From an uncultured Faecalibacterium sp. (GTDB lineage Bacteria > Bacillota > Clostridia > Oscillospirales > Ruminococcaceae), in the NCBI GenBank assembly GCA_934547065.1, contig CAKTEF010000007.1, positions 1 through 64,000 on the forward strand: DNA of 64,000 nucleotides, given 5' to 3'. Each line of letters starts with the position of its first letter. The first letter of the stretch is position 1. The notes under the pieces are model-generated. The model searched no databases and was not told where the DNA came from. It saw only the letters and a list, made by a program, of their open reading frames with translations. The translations under genes were made by a program, and so were the position numbers. This document shows positions 10,425-20,268 of this stretch, in pieces.

Positions 10425-11843
10425 TTACCAGAGGTTTGCGGTCTCGTTGTACAGGCCCTCGTAGCTCTTGGCCGAGAGGTCCCAGCTGAAATCGCACTCC
10501 ATATCGTACTTGACCAGGTTGTTCCAGTCCTCCTTGTTGTAGTAGCGGTCCTGGGCACGGCAGCAGGCATCGTACAGCTCGTGGGCGCTGTAACCGGCAA
10601 AGGTAAAGCCGTTGCCCTCGCCCAGGGTGCAGTCGTGGATGGAGTCGCGCAGGCCGCCGGTCTCGCGGATGATGGGCGGCGTGCCGTAGCGGCAGGCCAC
10701 CATCTGGGCCAGGCCGCAGGGTTCGCTCTTGGAAGGCATGATGAACGCATCGGCACCGGCGTAGATCTCCTGCGAGAGGGTCGGCTCAAAGCCGATGTAA
10801 GTGCCCACGCGGCCGGGGTGGCGGGCGCACAGGTCGGAGAAGAACGTCTCGTACTGCGTCTCGCCGCTGCCCAGGATCACCAGCTCGATGCCGCGGTCCA
10901 CCAGGCCGTCGGCCACGCTCTGCACCAGGTCAAAGCCTTTCATGCCCACCATGCGGCTGACCATGGCAAACACGGGGCTTCCGTCCTTGTTCAGGCCGAA
11001 CTTGTCCTGCAGGGCCTCCTTGCACTTGGCCTTGCCCTGCTCAAAGTTGGTGACATCGTAGTTGAACGGGATGTGCGGATCGGTGGCGGGGTTGTTGGCA
11101 TCCATGTCGATGCCGTTCAGGATGCCGCACAGCTTATACTGCTTTTCCCGCAGCAGGGCATCCAGGCCGTAGCTGAACCAGGGGTCCAGGATCTCCTGTG
11201 CGTAGGTGGGGCTGACCGTGGTGATCTTGTCGGCCGTTTCGAACGCACCTTTCATGAAGTTGGCGCAGCCATCGTACTCCACAATGTGCTGATCGCGGCG
11301 GCCGATGCCGCAGGTATCTTCCAGGATATCGGTGCCGTACTTGCCCTGATAGGCGATGTTGTGGATGGTGAAGATGGTCTTGATGCGGTTGAACTTATCC
11401 AGGTGGCGGTAGTACAGGTTCAGGTAAACGGGCACCAGCGCGGTCTGCCAGTCGTTGCAGTTGATGATGTCGGGGGTAAAGTCGATGTAGAACAGCGTTT
11501 CCAGCACGGCGCGGGAGAAGAACGCAAAGCGCTCGCCGTCATCGTAAAAGCCGTACAGGCCGCGGCGCTTGAAGTAATACTCGTTGTCCAGGAAGTAGTA
11601 GGTCACGCCGTTGACCTCGGCCTTGAACAGGCCGCAGTACTGGCTGCGCCAGCCCACCGGAACCGAGTAGTTGGTCACATATTCCAGCTTGTCGCGCAGT
11701 TTCAGGTCGCCATACAGCGGCATGATCACGCGGGCATCCACGCCGTCCTTGACCAGGGCTTTGGGCAGGGAACCGGCCACATCGGCCAGGCCACCGGACT
11801 TTGCAAAGGGGGTCGCTTCCGAAGCGGCATACAGGATCTTCAT
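10425..11843 (-). CDS. glgA: Glycogen synthase (ADP-glucose type, GT5)
   Basis: GlgA extends alpha-1,4-glucan chains with glucose from ADP-glucose. Read from ATG 11843 (after GGAAAGGAG) the product has 472 residues, the usual length. It begins MKILYAASEATPFAKSGGLADV, where the KxGGLxDV motif binds ADP-glucose. The C-terminal GT-B half has FIMPSKSEPCGLAQM, the E-x7-E-type region. A 60 nt upstream in-frame extension lacks a better start. It is the last gene of glgB-C-D-A. Confidence 0.96.
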   Translation of the reverse strand: MKILYAASEATPFAKSGGLADVAGSLPKALVKDGVDARVIMPLYGDLKLRDKLEYVTNYSVPVGWRSQYCGLFKAEVNGVTYYFLDNEYYFKRRGLYGFYDDGERFAFFSRAVLETLFYIDFTPDIINCNDWQTALVPVYLNLYYRHLDKFNRIKTIFTIHNIAYQGKYGTDILEDTCGIGRRDQHIVEYDGCANFMKGAFETADKITTVSPTYAQEILDPWFSYGLDALLREKQYKLCGILNGIDMDANNPATDPHIPFNYDVTNFEQGKAKCKEALQDKFGLNKDGSPVFAMVSRMVGMKGFDLVQSVADGLVDRGIELVILGSGETQYETFFSDLCARHPGRVGTYIGFEPTLSQEIYAGADAFIMPSKSEPCGLAQMVACRYGTPPIIRETGGLRDSIHDCTLGEGNGFTFAGYSAHELYDACCRAQDRYYNKEDWNNLVKYDMECDFSWDLSAKSYEGLYNETANLW

Positions 11844-11993
11844 AGAATTGCTCCTTTCCAGAAAAGCGGTTGAAGGACAAACGCAAAGAGCGGGCGGGGG
11901 CACAAACGGCCCCCGCCCCTCCTTGAGAGGGGCTACCGGGGAGGGAGCCGCCCCTGTGAAAATTTCAAACGATCCGGGCTTCCCGCCGGCATA

Positions 11994-13121
11994 TCAGACG
12001 ATGTGGTTTTTCTGGACATAAACGGGGAAGCTCTCGGTGCCGGACAGCTTTTTGCCTGCGGTCACGCGGACGTTCTTATCCGTTACAACGCAGTCCAGCT
12101 GTGCGCCCGGCTCCACGATGGTATCCTGCATCAGGACGCAGTGCTTGACCACAGCGCCTTTCTTGATGTGAACGCCGCGGAACAGCACGCAGTCCTCCAC
12201 GGTGCCCTCGATCACACAGCCGTCTGCCAGCAGAGAGTTGGTCACGGCAGAGCCGGTGACATAGCGCACGGGGTTGTCGTCGCGGATCTTGGTGTAGACC
12301 GGGCTGTTTTTGGGGAACAGGGCATCCAGGTTCTTCTCGTCGATGAGCTTGAGGTTCTCGTCAAAGTAGCTCTTCATATCGCAGACATGAGCCACATAGC
12401 CGGTGTACTCCAGCGCACGGACGTTCAGGATGTTGACATTGTGGGCCAGGATATCGCGCTCAAAGTAGATCAGCCCGCGGGAGGTGGCATCCTTGACCAG
12501 CTTGATCAGGGTCTCACGCTCCAGCACATAGATGTTCAGATCCAGGTTCTGCACACCGGAGCGGTAATCGTTGAACAGCAGCTCAGTCACGCGGCCGTCG
12601 GCATCCACCGTCAGGGTGTAGTTGTCGTTCTTGCGGCCTTCCGGGATCTCGGTCTTCTGGTAGGCAACGGTCACATCGGCACCGCTTGCCTGGTGGGCTG
12701 CCAGCAGGGCGTTGAAATCGTAGTTGATGGCAATGTTGGCATCGCTCATCACAACGTAGCGCTCTTTCTGGTTTTCCAGATAGCTCAGGATGGAGCCCAG
12801 CGCCTCCACACGGCCGGAGTAGATGCGCACGCCCTTTTCCGCAAAGGGAGGCACGATGTTCAGGCCGCCATGGCGGCGGGCCATATCCCACTCACGGCCG
12901 GTGCCCAGATGATCCATCAGCGAGTGGTAGTTCTTGCGCACCACGATGGAAACGTTGGAGATGCCGCAGTTGGCCATGCTGGAAAGCACAAAGTCCACCA
13001 TGCGGTAACGGCCTGCAAAGGGGATCGAAGCCATGGTGCGCTCAGTCACAAGCTCCGGTACGGTGTTATCATAGCTGTTGGGGAAAATGATGCCCAACGC
13101 ATTGTTGTTCTGGCTCAGCAT
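11994..13121 (-). CDS. glgD: Glucose-1-phosphate adenylyltransferase-like regulatory subunit
   Basis: This 375-residue protein has the nucleotidyltransferase fold followed by a left-handed beta-helix domain. At the N-terminus it reads [18 protein letters not shown] where the true enzyme has the GGRGSRL nucleotide loop, so the catalytic loop is lost. This is the known character of Firmicutes GlgD, which forms a heteromer with GlgC and modulates it. Its ATG overlaps the glgC stop codon by 7 nt, implying coupled translation and near-equal amounts. Confidence 0.93.
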   Translation of the reverse strand: MLSQNNNALGIIFPNSYDNTVPELVTERTMASIPFAGRYRMVDFVLSSMANCGISNVSIVVRKNYHSLMDHLGTGREWDMARRHGGLNIVPPFAEKGVRIYSGRVEALGSILSYLENQKERYVVMSDANIAINYDFNALLAAHQASGADVTVAYQKTEIPEGRKNDNYTLTVDADGRVTELLFNDYRSGVQNLDLNIYVLERETLIKLVKDATSRGLIYFERDILAHNVNILNVRALEYTGYVAHVCDMKSYFDENLKLIDEKNLDALFPKNSPVYTKIRDDNPVRYVTGSAVTNSLLADGCVIEGTVEDCVLFRGVHIKKGAVVKHCVLMQDTIVEPGAQLDCVVTDKNVRVTAGKKLSGTESFPVYVQKNHIV

Positions 13122-14308
13122 ACTTCCTCGCCCTCCTTGACGGAATCAAATACTTTGGCACCCTCTTTAACGGTAGCGCCTGCGCCGACGGTCAGGCCGG
13201 TGCCCACATGTGCAATGGGGCCGTCGCCGCCGATCTTTGCACCGGCACCCACGACCACATCTTCAGCCAGGATGCAGCGCTTGACCACGGCACCTGCCTT
13301 GACCACGACACCATCCATCAGAACGGCATCCTCTACGGTTGCGCCTTCTTCCACAACCACGCCTGCGCTGAGCACCGAGTGACCGACGCGGCCGTAGATC
13401 TGGCAGCCCTCGGTGATGAGGGAATCCTGCACCACGGCACGGGGGCCGATCTTCTGGGCGGGCAGAACGGGGTTGCGGCTGTAAATCTTCCACTTTTTGT
13501 CAAAGATATCAATGCCGGAATTCTCCGGGTCCAGCACTTCCATGTTGGCTTCCCACAGGCTGTCGATGGTGCCAACGTCACGCCAGTAGCCGTTGAAGTG
13601 GTAGGCGTACATCTTGCGTCCGTCGCGCAGCAGGGCGGGGATGATGTTCATGCCAAAGTCGTTCTTGGAGTTGGGATCCGCCTCGTCCTCCTCCAGATAC
13701 TTCTTCAGGACATCCCAGTTGAAAATGTAGATGCCCATGGAAGCCAGGTTGGACTTGGGCACCGGGGGCTTTTCCTGGAACTCGGTGATCTTGTCGTTCT
13801 CGTCGGCCACCATCAGGCCAAAACGGGAAGCCTCTTTCCAGTCCACCTCCATCACGGCCACCGAGAACTCGGCACCCTTTTCCTTGTGGAAGCGCAGGAA
13901 GTCCGCGTAATCCTGTTTGCAGATCTGGTCGCCGGACAGAATGATGACATACTCCGGGTCATAGCTGTCGATGAAGCTGATGTTCTGGTAAATGGCGTTT
14001 GCGGTGCCCTTGTACCAGTCGGTGCCCTTGGCCTGCTCATAGGGGGGCAGGGTGTGAACGCCGCCGTACAGGCGGTCCAGATCCCAGGGCTGGCCGTTGC
14101 CGATGTACTCGTTCAGCTTCTGGGGCTGATACTGGGTCGCAATGCCCACGGTATCAATGTTGGAGTTGACGCAGTTGGACAGCGGGAAATCCACGATGCG
14201 GTACTTGCCGCCAAAGCCCACTGCGGGTTTTGCCGTTTTCTGTGTCAGCGCATACAAGCGCGAGCCACGTCCGCCGGCAAGGATCATTGCCACAATTTCT
14301 TTTGCCAT
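13115..14308 (-). CDS. glgC: Glucose-1-phosphate adenylyltransferase (ADP-glucose pyrophosphorylase)
   Basis: GlgC makes ADP-glucose from glucose-1-phosphate and ATP, the committed step of glycogen synthesis. The 397-residue protein, read from ATG 14308 after a GGGGAG site, starts [18 protein letters not shown] with the intact nucleotide-binding loop. It contains the [12 protein letters not shown] metal/sugar site and ends in a beta-helix domain with hexapeptide repeats. It pairs with GlgD, whose start codon lies inside its stop region. Confidence 0.96.
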   Translation of the reverse strand: MAKEIVAMILAGGRGSRLYALTQKTAKPAVGFGGKYRIVDFPLSNCVNSNIDTVGIATQYQPQKLNEYIGNGQPWDLDRLYGGVHTLPPYEQAKGTDWYKGTANAIYQNISFIDSYDPEYVIILSGDQICKQDYADFLRFHKEKGAEFSVAVMEVDWKEASRFGLMVADENDKITEFQEKPPVPKSNLASMGIYIFNWDVLKKYLEEDEADPNSKNDFGMNIIPALLRDGRKMYAYHFNGYWRDVGTIDSLWEANMEVLDPENSGIDIFDKKWKIYSRNPVLPAQKIGPRAVVQDSLITEGCQIYGRVGHSVLSAGVVVEEGATVEDAVLMDGVVVKAGAVVKRCILAEDVVVGAGAKIGGDGPIAHVGTGLTVGAGATVKEGAKVFDSVKEGEEVC

Positions 14309-14389
14309 AGCTTTATTCTCCCCTTTTACACATTTCCTATTTGGATTGGGTTGGAAATGGTTCAACAATGTGATGAAAATGCGCCCAGC

Positions 14390-16627
14390 TTATTCTTTGG
14401 GCTTGCGGCCCCGCTTGGCGGGAGCCTTTTCCCCCGCTGCCGGAGCAGCTTCAGCCTTGGGCTTGCGGCCCCGCTTGGCGGGAGCCTTTTCCTCCGCCGC
14501 CGGAGCAGCTTCAGCCTTGGGCTTGCGGCCCCGCTTGGCGGGGGCCTTTTCCTCCGCTGCCGGAGCAGCTTCGGCCTTGGGCTTGCGGCCCCGCTTGGCG
14601 GGGGCCTTTTCCGCCTTATCGGCTTTCACGGTTTTTTCGGCCTTTGCCTTTGCGGTTTTGGCTGCGGTCTTTTTGGGTGCAGCCTTTTCCGCTTTTTCCT
14701 CCGCCGTTTTGCGGGTGCGCTTTACGGGCACCTCAAAATACAGGGTGCTCATGGGCGGCAGGGTCACGGTGATGCTCTGCTCAAAGCCGTGCAGCGGCTT
14801 TTTCTTGGTGCGGACCGCCTTGTTGTGGACCGCGCCGGAGCCGCCGAACGCCTCGTCGTCGCTGTTCAGCACCTCTTTATAAGTACCGGCCACCGGTGCG
14901 CCCAGGGTGTAGCCCTCGCGCAGGACGGGGTTGAAGTTGCAGACCACCAGAATCTGCCGGCCTGCGGCATCCTTGCGCAGGAATGCCACCACGCTCTGCT
15001 GCGAGTCGTCCGGGACGATCCACTGGAAGCCCTCCCAGCTGTAATCCACCTGCCAGAACGCGGGATGCTCCTTGTAGAACGCGTTCAGCGTCTTGACATA
15101 GGTCTGCAGCTCGGTGTGCTTATCGTAATCCAGCAGCATCCAGTCCAGCTGCTTTTCCTCGTTCCACTCGGTGAACTGGCCGAACTCCTGGCCCATGAAC
15201 AACAGCTTTTTGCCGGGGTGGGCCAGCATGTAGCCAAAGAACGTGCGCAGGTTTGCAAACTTGGCATCGTACTCGCCGGGCATCTTGTTGATCAGGCTGC
15301 CCTTGCCATGCACGACTTCATCGTGGCTGATGGGCAGCACAAAGTTTTCGCTGAATGCGTAGAAAAAGCTGAACGTGACTTTGTTGTGGTTGCCCGCGCG
15401 GAACAGCGGGTCAGTCTTCATGTAGCTGAGCATGTCGTTCATCCAGCCCATGTTCCACTTGAAGTTGAAGCCCAGGCCGCCGTCCGAAGCAGGCTTTGTG
15501 ACCATCGGCCACGCGGTGGACTCCTCCGCGATCATGTACTTGTGGGGGTGGCGGCCCAAAACGGTGTTGTTCAGCTTGCGCAGGAACGCCACCGCTTCCA
15601 GGTTCTCTTTGCCGCCTTCCTTGTTGGGCTCCCACTCGCCCTGCTTGCGGTTGTAGTCCAGATACAGCATCGAAGCCACGGCATCCACCCGCAGGCCGTC
15701 GATGTGGTACTGCTCGATCCAGTACAGGGCACTGGAGATCAGGAAGCTCTGTACCTCGCTGCGGCCAAAGTCGAACACCATGGTGCCCCACTCCTTGTGC
15801 TCGCCGCGCTTGGGGTTGGGGTCCTCGTAGCAGGGCTCGCCGTCAAAGCGGTACAGGCCAAAGGCATCCTTGGGGAAGTGGGCGGGCACCCAGTCCATGA
15901 TGACACCGATCCCGGCGGCGTGGAGCTTGTCCACAAAAGCCATCAGATCCTTGGGGGTGCCGTAGCGGCTGGTGGGGGCAAAATAGCCCGTGACCTGGTA
16001 GCCCCAGCTGCCGTCGAACGGATATTCCATCACCGGCAGCAGCTCCACATGGGTATAGCCCATCTCCGTGATGTACGGGATGAGCTGATCGGCCAGCTCG
16101 GAGTAGTTGTAGGGCAGTTTCCCGTCTTTCATCTTCCAGCTGCCCGCATGCATTTCGTAAATGTTCATCGGGCCGTTGATCACATCGGCCTTTTTCTGGG
16201 CGGCCTGCCAGGCATCATCGTGCCATTCAAAGCCGTTGATGTCGTAGACCTTGCTGCCGTTGGAGGGCCGGGTCTCGGCATGGAATGCATAGGGGTCCGC
16301 CTTATAGACCAGATCGCCTGCACGGGTGGTCACGCAGTATTTGTAGACATCGTATTCCTTTACGCCGGGGATGAACAGCTCCCACACGGCTTCCCCATCC
16401 ACCTTGTGCATCGGATGGCTGCCCGGCTTCCAGCTGTTAAAATCGCCCACCACGCTGATGGCGGCGGCATGGGGTGCCCACACGCGGAACACCACGCCGG
16501 CCTCCCCGGCGCGCGTTTCGATGTGCGCACCGAAATAGCGGTAGGCTTCACAGTTGTTGCCCTGCTTGAACAAATAAATTGGCAGATCCGAGGGATCCTT
16601 GCGGATCGCATCTTCCTTCGGTTTCAT
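14390..16627 (-). CDS. glgB: 1,4-alpha-glucan branching enzyme with a Lys/Ala/Pro repeat tail
   Basis: GlgB introduces alpha-1,6 branches in glycogen. The 745-residue protein has a CBM48 domain (about 20-120), a GH13 catalytic domain with HIDGLRVDAVASM (nucleophile Asp), MIAEEST (acid/base Glu) and PISHDEVVHG (third Asp), and a C-terminal beta domain ending near residue 635. A further tail of about 110 residues is rich in Lys, Ala, Pro and Glu. It contains four KRGRKPK motifs in 20-residue repeats, which is not a normal part of the family. It opens the glg operon; a GGAGGAG site precedes the ATG. Confidence 0.95.
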   Translation of the reverse strand: MKPKEDAIRKDPSDLPIYLFKQGNNCEAYRYFGAHIETRAGEAGVVFRVWAPHAAAISVVGDFNSWKPGSHPMHKVDGEAVWELFIPGVKEYDVYKYCVTTRAGDLVYKADPYAFHAETRPSNGSKVYDINGFEWHDDAWQAAQKKADVINGPMNIYEMHAGSWKMKDGKLPYNYSELADQLIPYITEMGYTHVELLPVMEYPFDGSWGYQVTGYFAPTSRYGTPKDLMAFVDKLHAAGIGVIMDWVPAHFPKDAFGLYRFDGEPCYEDPNPKRGEHKEWGTMVFDFGRSEVQSFLISSALYWIEQYHIDGLRVDAVASMLYLDYNRKQGEWEPNKEGGKENLEAVAFLRKLNNTVLGRHPHKYMIAEESTAWPMVTKPASDGGLGFNFKWNMGWMNDMLSYMKTDPLFRAGNHNKVTFSFFYAFSENFVLPISHDEVVHGKGSLINKMPGEYDAKFANLRTFFGYMLAHPGKKLLFMGQEFGQFTEWNEEKQLDWMLLDYDKHTELQTYVKTLNAFYKEHPAFWQVDYSWEGFQWIVPDDSQQSVVAFLRKDAAGRQILVVCNFNPVLREGYTLGAPVAGTYKEVLNSDDEAFGGSGAVHNKAVRTKKKPLHGFEQSITVTLPPMSTLYFEVPVKRTRKTAEEKAEKAAPKKTAAKTAKAKAEKTVKADKAEKAPAKRGRKPKAEAAPAAEEKAPAKRGRKPKAEAAPAAEEKAPAKRGRKPKAEAAPAAGEKAPAKRGRKPKE
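14401..14611 (-). repeat. 60-bp in-frame tandem repeat encoding the GlgB tail
   Basis: Units begin at 14401, 14461, 14521 and 14581. The first three are full 60 bp copies and the last is partial; adjacent units differ at only a few positions. Because 60 is a multiple of three, the reading frame is kept and each unit codes for 20 residues including KRGRKPK. Copy number could change by slippage. Confidence 0.9.
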
Positions 16628-16680
16628 AAACAGCTCCTCCCCGTACAGGCCGCAGTGAGCCCATACCTTTTTACTCTCTT

Positions 16681-16709
16681 ATATTAAAGAATTTTGTCTG
16701 ATTTTTCAA
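16681..16709 (-). promoter_or_regulatory. Promoter of the glycogen operon
   Basis: On the minus strand TTGAAA (16704-16709) and TAATAT (16681-16686) are 17 bp apart, about 55 nt upstream of glgB. The rest of the AT-rich gap up to 16826 shows no gene. Confidence 0.7.
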
Positions 16710-16826
16710 GGCTTTTTCCGGAAAATGTACCATAATCTTTTCGTCGATATTTTTCTTATATATACAAGTTCGCTAATTTTATGCAAGAATTATAGGTAAA
16801 CCTGACAGAACATGCGATAAAAAAGA

Positions 16827-16878
16827 AACATCCGCCCCATTTCCTGTGCAAAATGCAAAGAAAACAGAACGGATGTTT
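16827..16878 (-). terminator. Probable terminator of the 3D-domain gene
   Basis: AAACATCCG and CGGATGTTT form a stem around a loop of roughly 33 nt. On the minus strand the second arm is followed by CTTTTTTATCG. The long loop lowers confidence. Confidence 0.5.
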
Positions 16879-16913
16879 GTTCCGTGTGCTTTTTTCCGTT
16901 TTAACCTACAATT

Positions 16914-18077
16914 TTAACCTACAACGTAAACGTTGACCTGGATAGCTCCGTTGATGACCGACTCTGCGTAGGTCTCGTAGAACAGATCCACCAGGATCTG
17001 GCCTTTCTGCACCGCGATCCCGGTGTCTGTGGCAATGGCATAGCCATACACAAAGCTGCCGTCCGTGGAAGTGATGTACAGCAGCGTACCATAAGGGATC
17101 ACACTGGGGTCCACGGCAACCGTGCCGTAGCCCAGCCCCAGGCCCGAAGACCCCTTGCCCGTGCGGGAGTAATATCCGGTGGCCTTGCCTGTCAGCACCT
17201 GGCTGTACGAGGCCGGGGCATTGGTGGTGCCGTCCGGGCCGGTCAGCGGGGAGACCGGAGCGCCCTCTCCATAGGTCTTGACGACATGGTCCGTGGGCTC
17301 CACTGTGGTGGTCACGTCCACCACCATGCTGTTTTCCAGCTCACCATCCACATAGCGTTCGCGGGTGGTCACGGTCTGCTGACCCTCTGCGCCGTGCTGC
17401 AAGGTGGTGGCGCGGTTGGTGTTGCGGAAATACAGGCTGGTGTAAACATACTGGGTATCGTAGGGGATGGCCTGGGTCTCTACCTTGTCCTGGTAGTCCA
17501 CCCGATGCACCACGATCTGGCTGCCCGCCGTGACCAGCGAATCCAGAGCAGGCTCGGTGTAGTCCTCCTCGTCCAGGGTGATGCCTGCGCGCTCCAGGGC
17601 ATCGGCAACGGTGCCGAACGCCATCCTGACCGGATACTCCTGGCCGTCGGCCTGGATGGTCACGCTGAACGCGCGCTCGATGTTCAGGGCAGCCAGGCTG
17701 CCGCTGAACGCAGTGTAATAAACATGATCGTCCTCCTCGGCCTGAATGCCGGACAGGCTCATCACGCGGGCCGGGTCAGTTTCTGAGCTGACCACCAGCT
17801 GCCGCGCACCATGGGAGTCTGTGACGTAGGTCAGCCGCAGATTCGCGGCGGTCACGGCCAAGGTGAGCATAAGGCACACAGCCATAACGCAGAACGCCAG
17901 CACACGGGGAGTGGCTGCACGGGTGCAGCCAGACAATGCTTTCTTAAATTTGACGGAAGCGATACGAGACAACTCCTCTCTTTTCAGTTTTGGGATCCTG
18001 TGCGGGATCTTCCTTTGCCCGCAGGTGCAGGCCGTAAAAACGCCTGCATAAAGGACACCGCAATTGCGGTTTTTCAC
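16914..18077 (-). CDS. Cell-wall protein with G5 and 3D domains (YabE/YuiC-like)
   Basis: The protein has an N-terminal membrane anchor or signal segment (VLAFCVMAVCLMLTLAVTAAN), then a DUF348-like part (FSVTIQADGQEYPVRMAFGTV), a G5-like domain and a C-terminal 3D domain. The three acidic residues that name the 3D fold are visible in VAVDPSVIP, ATDTG and LVDLF. Such proteins are lytic transglycosylases or related wall-remodelling factors. The start is uncertain. The promoter at 18124-18152 lies inside the longest reading frame, so translation must begin downstream of it; GTG 18077 is the first in-frame choice, giving 387 residues, but it has no clear ribosome site. Confidence 0.8.
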   Translation of the reverse strand: MKNRNCGVLYAGVFTACTCGQRKIPHRIPKLKREELSRIASVKFKKALSGCTRAATPRVLAFCVMAVCLMLTLAVTAANLRLTYVTDSHGARQLVVSSETDPARVMSLSGIQAEEDDHVYYTAFSGSLAALNIERAFSVTIQADGQEYPVRMAFGTVADALERAGITLDEEDYTEPALDSLVTAGSQIVVHRVDYQDKVETQAIPYDTQYVYTSLYFRNTNRATTLQHGAEGQQTVTTRERYVDGELENSMVVDVTTTVEPTDHVVKTYGEGAPVSPLTGPDGTTNAPASYSQVLTGKATGYYSRTGKGSSGLGLGYGTVAVDPSVIPYGTLLYITSTDGSFVYGYAIATDTGIAVQKGQILVDLFYETYAESVINGAIQVNVYVVG

Positions 18078-18123
18078 TTCAACGTGATGTTTTTTCCGCT
18101 CAAAGGTCGTTTGAGCGGGCACT

Positions 18124-18152
18124 ATTTTAGCAGACAGGAACCCGTTTGTCAA
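18124..18152 (-). promoter_or_regulatory. Promoter of the 3D-domain gene
   Basis: On the minus strand TTGACA (18147-18152), 17 bp, TAAAAT (18124-18129). A small inverted repeat (GCTCAAA...TTTGAGC, 18098-18116) begins right at the expected transcript start. The 18153-18559 stretch to the right is AT-rich near 18200-18300 and has no gene I can support; a TACAAT at 18524-18529 is a weak candidate -10 for the rightward phage-type genes. Confidence 0.75.
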
Positions 18153-18559
18153 ATTTGCGTTTTTGAATTTGACAATTCCTTGACATAGTTTTTTGTGCAA
18201 TCTGCACATTGTTTTCCCGCTTTCGGAGTGATTTCGAGCGTTTCTTTCCGATTTTTTCTAAAAAATAAAGTCGATTGAGTTCATAATTTTTTAACATTTC
18301 AAAGCCGTTCCGGCCGGAGAAATCCGCTGGATTTTTTGCACATTTCGTCGCGGCAAACGGATTCTTCCTGCGGATCTCCGGCAGAAATTCCGCAGCGTTT
18401 CCGCCCCAAAAATGGGACGTTTTCCGCACGGAATTTGTGGTCGGAACAGCCTGCTGGCAAAATGCCGAAACGCAAAAAAGCACGATAAAAAAGTCCGCGC
18501 TTCCGCTGCCGCGCCAACGCCATTACAATGGAGCCACAGCACAAAAAGGAGGTACTTTT

Positions 18560-19333
18560 ATGCAGATCAAGATCACCCCAAGGAGCCTGGGCGGCACCGA
18601 ATTCACCGCCCAGCCCGCCCGGCTGCACCTGGGCGCACAGAACGCCGAGGGTGTGGACCGGCTGGCATTCCAGCTGCCCGCAGCCTGGGCCGGGTGTACC
18701 GTCACCCTTTACATCCGCCACAGCGACGGCACCCTGGCCGCCCCGCTGGTGCTGGATGCCGCCGGGCAGGTGGAGGTGGGCCGCAGCTTTACCGGCTGGC
18801 CCAGCGGCGAGTGGATGCTGGCAGCCGTCAGCGGCAGCGGTTACACCGCCTACACCCGCCCGGGCCGCTACGACGTGTACGGCATCCTGCCCACCAACGG
18901 CACCGAGGCCGAGCCCGAGCCCTCGGTCTACGAACAGTTCATCGCGCAGGTGACGGAGAGCGCGAACGCCGCGCTGGATGCCGCCAGACGGAGCGCTGCC
19001 AGCCAGACCCGCACGCAGGAGCAGGCCGAGGCTGCCGCCGCCTCGGCCCAGCGGGCAGCTTTGGCAAGCAGCCGGGCCTCCATCTCCTGTTCCCGCGCAG
19101 AGGATGCCGCCCTGCGTGCCGAATCGTTTGCCCCCACGGACGGCACGGTGCTCAGTGTCAACGGCAAGGGCGGGGCCGTGAAGCTGACCGCCGCAGAAGT
19201 CGGTGCCCTGCCCGCACCGGCCGCACCCCAGGCAGGCGCACTGCTCCGCGTGCTGGCCGTGGGCGAGGACGGCACCCTGACCGTGGACAGCATCTCCCCG
19301 GCTGCCCTCAAGACCCTGCTGGAGGGCTTGTGA
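18560..19333 (+). CDS. Phage tail-fibre/baseplate-like protein
   Basis: The 257-residue protein starts at ATG 18560 after AAAAAGGAGG. Residues 1-115 form a beta-rich domain like the N-terminal domain of phage baseplate (BppU-type) proteins. Residues 125-190 are Ala/Glu/Arg-rich and probably coiled coil. Then comes a segment typical of phage tail fibres, VLSVNGKGGAVKLTAAEVGA. Its stop overlaps the start of the lysozyme gene by one base. No capsid, portal or tail tube genes are nearby, so it is not part of an intact prophage. The precise role is unknown. Confidence 0.7.
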   Translation: MQIKITPRSLGGTEFTAQPARLHLGAQNAEGVDRLAFQLPAAWAGCTVTLYIRHSDGTLAAPLVLDAAGQVEVGRSFTGWPSGEWMLAAVSGSGYTAYTRPGRYDVYGILPTNGTEAEPEPSVYEQFIAQVTESANAALDAARRSAASQTRTQEQAEAAAASAQRAALASSRASISCSRAEDAALRAESFAPTDGTVLSVNGKGGAVKLTAAEVGALPAPAAPQAGALLRVLAVGEDGTLTVDSISPAALKTLLEGL

Positions 19334-19962
19334 TGGCAGTCCACCGCATTGCCGATGTCTCCCGCTGGCAGGGCCGCATAGACTGGGATACCCTGTACCG
19401 CAGCGGCCGGATCGACGGCGTGATGCTGCGGGTGCTGGGCAGCAAAAACGGCAAGCCCTACTCAGACCCGCAGTTTGAGCGCAACTACGCTGCCTGCGCC
19501 CGGCTGGGCCTGCCCGTGGGCGGCTACTACTACACCTGTGCGGTCACACAGCGGCAGATGGAGGAGGAGCTGGCCGCCCTCAAAACAGCTCTCCGGGGCA
19601 AAACGCTCCAGCTGCCCCTTGCCATTGATGTGGAGGACCCCCGCCTGCGCTCCCTGGCCCCCGCAGCGCTTTCGGCCCTGGTGGCACAGGCCGCCGCCCG
19701 GATCGAGACCTGGAACCTCTACGCCATGGTCTATACTTACACGAACTTTGCAGACACCGCCCTGGCCGCCCAGCCGCTGGCCCCGTATGACCTCTGGCTG
19801 GCCGATTACCGCGGCAAGCGCCCCGCCCGCCGCCACGGCATGTGGCAGTACACCAGCCAAGGGGAGCTGCCCGGCATCTCCGGCCCCGTAGACCTGAGCT
19901 ATGCCTACAAGGATTACCCGGCTGTCCTCAAAGCCGCAGGGCTCGGACACGCTCCATTTTGA
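19333..19962 (+). CDS. GH25 family lysozyme (endolysin-type muramidase)
   Basis: GH25 enzymes cut the beta-1,4 bond between N-acetylmuramic acid and N-acetylglucosamine in peptidoglycan. The 209-residue protein is a single GH25 domain. It shows the N-terminal Asp motif IADVSRWQG, the catalytic DxE in LAIDVEDP, and the terminal WQYTSQGELPGI...VDLSYAY segment. It has no signal peptide, as expected for a phage endolysin that depends on the holin encoded next. It is translationally coupled to the preceding gene (TGATG). Confidence 0.92.
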   Translation: MAVHRIADVSRWQGRIDWDTLYRSGRIDGVMLRVLGSKNGKPYSDPQFERNYAACARLGLPVGGYYYTCAVTQRQMEEELAALKTALRGKTLQLPLAIDVEDPRLRSLAPAALSALVAQAAARIETWNLYAMVYTYTNFADTALAAQPLAPYDLWLADYRGKRPARRHGMWQYTSQGELPGISGPVDLSYAYKDYPAVLKAAGLGHAPF

Positions 19963-19991
19963 ACCAACCAGACAAGGAAAGGAGAACTTTT

Positions 19992-20243
19992 ATGAACCAC
20001 GAATACAAGATCGCCCCGGCCACCCTGGCCCGCACCGCCGCGCTGGCCCTGGCGCTGACCAACCAGGTGCTCAGCGCCACCGGTCATTCGGTGCTGCCCA
20101 TCCAGTCGGCCGAGCTGGAACAGCTGATCTCCACCGGCCTGACCGTGACGGCTGCGCTGATCAGCTGGTGGAAGAACAACTCGTTCACCCCGGAAGCGCT
20201 GGAAGCCGACGATTTCCTGTGCAGGCTGAAAAAGCGCCCGTGA
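19992..20243 (+). CDS. Phage holin (SPP1-like family)
   Basis: The 83-residue protein has an N-terminal hydrophobic stretch (LARTAALALALTNQVLSATG), a second one (LISTGLTVTAALISWW) and the typical WWKNNSFTPEALEADDFL segment after it. This matches small phage holins that open the membrane to a co-encoded lysozyme. GGAAAGGAG precedes the ATG. It is the last gene of the three-gene cassette. Confidence 0.85.
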   Translation: MNHEYKIAPATLARTAALALALTNQVLSATGHSVLPIQSAELEQLISTGLTVTAALISWWKNNSFTPEALEADDFLCRLKKRP

Positions 20244-20268
20244 CCGGCTGACCCGGCACCGGGCCAAT

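Noticed and set aside
14401..14611. Possible CRISPR-like array because of regular 60-bp periodicity
   Set aside because: The units are direct head-to-tail repeats without variable spacers and keep the glgB reading frame; they are a coding tandem repeat.
13208..16687. 1159-residue plus-strand reading frame antisense to glgC and glgB
   Set aside because: Shadow of clearly recognised glycogen genes; no motif or start signal.
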